7,884 bases of DNA, from contig JAIPEI010000164.1 in NCBI GenBank assembly GCA_021737245.1, forward strand, positions 1 through 7,884. The letters are read 5' to 3'. Made by a program: the position numbers and the translations under genes. Positions 6,120-7,884 of the stretch are shown here, piece after piece (the stretch's first letter is position 1; every line of letters starts with the position of its first letter). The DNA comes from Deltaproteobacteria bacterium (GTDB lineage: Bacteria; Desulfobacterota; DSM-4660; Desulfatiglandales; HGW-15). A model generated the notes under the pieces. The model had not been told where the DNA came from, did not search any database, and was given only the letters and a program-made list of their open reading frames with translations.

Positions 6120-6240
6120 TGTCTTTGCGAATGCCGAAAAAGATCCAAGTTTTCTACATTAACAACTGTCATGGAAATTGCAAGCACAATCTGAGTGGGG
6201 CCGCTTGCTCCAACTTATTGATATCAAGGAAGCTTTGGAC
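6120..6240 (-). promoter_or_regulatory. probable promoter region of the chaperone-rodZ-tyrS-rpoH genes
   Basis: The 231-base gap between the mfd stop and the lipoprotein ATG contains no gene, and its middle is clearly richer in A+T than the rest of the window. It holds a perfect 10-bp palindrome TTGATATCAA (6218-6227) and a dyad GCAAGC-N17-GCTTGC (6180-6208). Weak sigma-70-like hexamers can be drawn on the minus strand (for example ATGACA, an 18-base spacer, then TTGGAT), but none is convincing and I do not assign a start site. The region is the most likely place for transcription of the downstream run to begin. The rest of the gap is GC-rich, with a poor stem near 6247-6266 after mfd lacking a U-tract. 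Confidence 0.4.
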
Positions 6241-6274
6241 GGGATGGCCGGGTTGAAACCGGTCCTGAAGGCCC

Positions 6275-7884
6275 TCACGCAGAGGGCTCGGGGGAGAGTT
6301 TCAGGAGCAGACTCCGAATCTCCTCCAGGGACGCCAGGGGCCCGGGCTCATCCGGTCGCACCTTCAGCCGGTTCCCCGATGAGAACCGGTACTTGCCGGG
6401 TCGTCGCTCCACCATCTCCACGAGGAGGGCTCCGTCCACCTCCGTGTCCTGGGCGAAGGTCAGGACCAGGGCCTGCCGGGTGACCTCCAGGCGTGTCGCC
6501 CGGAGCCGCTTCATCTGGAGCCGCACCGTCATGATGCGAAGGAGGTTGGAGACCTCCCGCGGAGGCGGCCCGAACCGGTCCGAGATCTCCGCGCTGAGGG
6601 ATTCGAGCTCGTCCGCCTGCTTGAGAGAAGAAAGGCGGCGGTAGAGGTTGAGACGGACGTCCGGATCGGAGACGTAAGTCTCGGGAAGGTATGCCGAAAG
6701 GTTCACGTGGATCTCCGGATTGATCTCCTCGCGCCACTCCTCGCCCTTGAGCTCGGCCACCGCCTCCTCGATCAGGCGGACGTAGAGCTCGTAGCCCACC
6801 GCCGCGATGTGGCCGGACTGGCTGAACCCGAGGACGTTTCCCCCGCCCCGGATCTTCAGGTCGTGGAGCGCCAGGTGGAGACCGGCCCCGAGCTGGCTGA
6901 AGTCCATGAGGGCTTTCAACCGCTTGACCGCCTCCCGCGTCATCCTGGACGCGTCGGAGAGCAGGAGATAGGCGTACGCCGTCTCGCTCGAGCGCCCCAC
7001 CCGCCCGCGGAGCTGGTAGATCTGGGCCAGGCCGAACCGGTCCGCCTCGTGCAGGATGATGGTGTTGGCCGACGGGATGTCCAGGCCGGACTCGATGATG
7101 GTCGTGCACACAAGGACGTCGATCTCCTTGCGAAGGAACGCCATCATGGCGTTCTCCAGGCCGTGCTCCTTCATCTGACCGTGGGCCATGCCGATGCGGG
7201 CCTTCGGCAGGAGATCCCGGAGACGCGCAGTGATCTGCTCGATGGACTGGACCCGGTTGTGCACGAAGAACACCTGGCCTCCCCGCTCCAGCTCGTGCTC
7301 CACCGCGTGGACGATCGTGGCCTCGTCGTACGGCACGATGTAGGTCTGGATCGCCTGCCGGTCCTCGGGCGGTGTCTCGATGACGCTCAGGTCGCGCACC
7401 CCCATCAAGGAGAGGTGCAGGGTCCTGGGAATGGGTGTGGCGGCCAGGGAGAGGACGTCCACCAGCGCCCGGTACTTCTTGAGCGTCTCCTTCTGCTTCA
7501 CGCCGAAGCGCTGCTCCTCGTCCACGATCAGAAGGCCCAGGTCCCGGAAGCCGACGTCCTTCTGAAGCAGGCGGTGGGTTCCGATCAGGACGTCGAGCTT
7601 TCCGGAGCGGGCACGGGCCGCGAGCTCGCGCTGCTCGGCCCGGCTCTTGAACCGGCTCAGCACGCCGACCTGGACGCCGTAAAGCTCCATCCGGTGCCGG
7701 AACGTCTCAAAGTGCTGCTCCGCCAGGACCGTGGTCGGGACCAGCATGGCGACCTGTTTGCCCTCGCTTACGACCTTGAAGGCGGCGCGGATGGCCACCT
7801 CGGTTTTCCCGAAGCCCACGTCCCCGCAGATGAGCCGGTCCATGGGGCGTTCGCTCTTCAGATCGTCCAGCACATCGTCAATGG
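6275..7884 (-). CDS. mfd: transcription-repair coupling factor Mfd, C-terminal part (cut by right edge)
   Basis: Mfd binds RNA polymerase stalled at DNA lesions, pushes it off using ATP-driven translocation, and recruits UvrA for nucleotide excision repair. The frame is open to the right edge, so about 535 C-terminal residues of a protein usually near 1150 are present. The N-terminal UvrB-like and RNAP-interaction domains lie outside. Visible in order: Walker A GDVGFGKT (7802-7825), DEEQ box (7511-7522), motif III as AATPIPRTL, helicase motif VI QLRGRVGR, then the RecG-like translocation (TRG) motif with RGGGNVLGFSQSGH. The C-terminal TRCF (D7) autoinhibitory domain follows (about 6280-6720, with YLPETYVSDPDVRLNLYRRL and ISDRFGPPP). 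All core motifs are intact. RecG is excluded by the D7 domain and the DEEQ box (RecG has DEQH). The stop is 231 bases before the next gene, so Mfd is probably a separate or loosely linked unit. Confidence 0.97.
   Translation of the reverse strand, partial: IDDVLDDLKSERPMDRLICGDVGFGKTEVAIRAAFKVVSEGKQVAMLVPTTVLAEQHFETFRHRMELYGVQVGVLSRFKSRAEQRELAARARSGKLDVLIGTHRLLQKDVGFRDLGLLIVDEEQRFGVKQKETLKKYRALVDVLSLAATPIPRTLHLSLMGVRDLSVIETPPEDRQAIQTYIVPYDEATIVHAVEHELERGGQVFFVHNRVQSIEQITARLRDLLPKARIGMAHGQMKEHGLENAMMAFLRKEIDVLVCTTIIESGLDIPSANTIILHEADRFGLAQIYQLRGRVGRSSETAYAYLLLSDASRMTREAVKRLKALMDFSQLGAGLHLALHDLKIRGGGNVLGFSQSGHIAAVGYELYVRLIEEAVAELKGEEWREEINPEIHVNLSAYLPETYVSDPDVRLNLYRRLSSLKQADELESLSAEISDRFGPPPREVSNLLRIMTVRLQMKRLRATRLEVTRQALVLTFAQDTEVDGALLVEMVERRPGKYRFSSGNRLKVRPDEPGPLASLEEIRSLLLKLSPEPSA

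Noticed and set aside
6044..6187. Upstream GTG (6187) or ATG start for the PpiC-like lipoprotein, adding up to 48 residues
   Set aside because: It would move the signal peptide and LASC lipobox far into the protein and would run through the AT-rich, promoter-like region.
6218..6227. FNR-type site (TTGAT...ATCAA)
   Set aside because: The half-sites are directly joined; FNR sites need a four-base spacer between them.
6191..6228. Sigma-32-like promoter CTTGAT ... CCCCAC before the chaperone genes, attractive because rpoH is in the same run
   Set aside because: The spacing between the two boxes is 22 bases, too long for a sigma-32 promoter, and both boxes are imperfect.

Overview
This is a GC-rich window in which every supported gene lies on the minus strand and reads from the right edge to the left. 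The gene set suggests a Gram-negative, diderm proteobacterium of the deltaproteobacterial / Desulfobacterota kind. The clues are a heat-shock-type sigma factor with an RpoH box and a long N-terminal tail, a type I TyrRS of the E. coli class, and an mfd followed by two SurA/PpiC-type periplasmic chaperones and a RodZ-like protein. The lineage call is an inference from gene content and protein style, not from a marker search.

Layout in transcription order: (1) the C-terminal half of Mfd, entering at the right edge and ending at 6275; (2) a 231-base gap (6044-6274) that is visibly more AT-rich in its middle and holds dyad symmetries, the best place in the window for a promoter; (3) a SurA/PpiC-like lipoprotein (5099-6043); (4) a SurA-like periplasmic protein (4115-5098) whose ATG directly follows the stop of the lipoprotein gene; (5) a gap of about 100 bases with a stem-loop right after the stop; (6) a RodZ-like membrane-anchored HTH protein (2961-4010); (7) tyrS (1726-2964), overlapping rodZ by four bases; (8) rpoH-type sigma factor (730-1716), nine bases behind tyrS with its ribosome binding site over the tyrS stop; (9) a 96-base gap with two small stem-loops; (10) a TPR-repeat lipoprotein (1-633), cut by the left edge.

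The genes from the lipoprotein to rpoH look like one operon (inference from spacing). They combine envelope protein folding (two SurA-family chaperones), cell shape (RodZ), translation (TyrRS) and the heat-shock response (RpoH). No mobile element, CRISPR array, tRNA or rRNA gene was seen. I see mostly core genes and no convincing undescribed system. The points worth a second look are two parvulin domains that have both lost expected active-site histidines, opposite predicted lipoprotein sorting signals, the presence of a heat-shock sigma gene in the same run as envelope chaperones, and the symmetric elements upstream of the chaperone genes.
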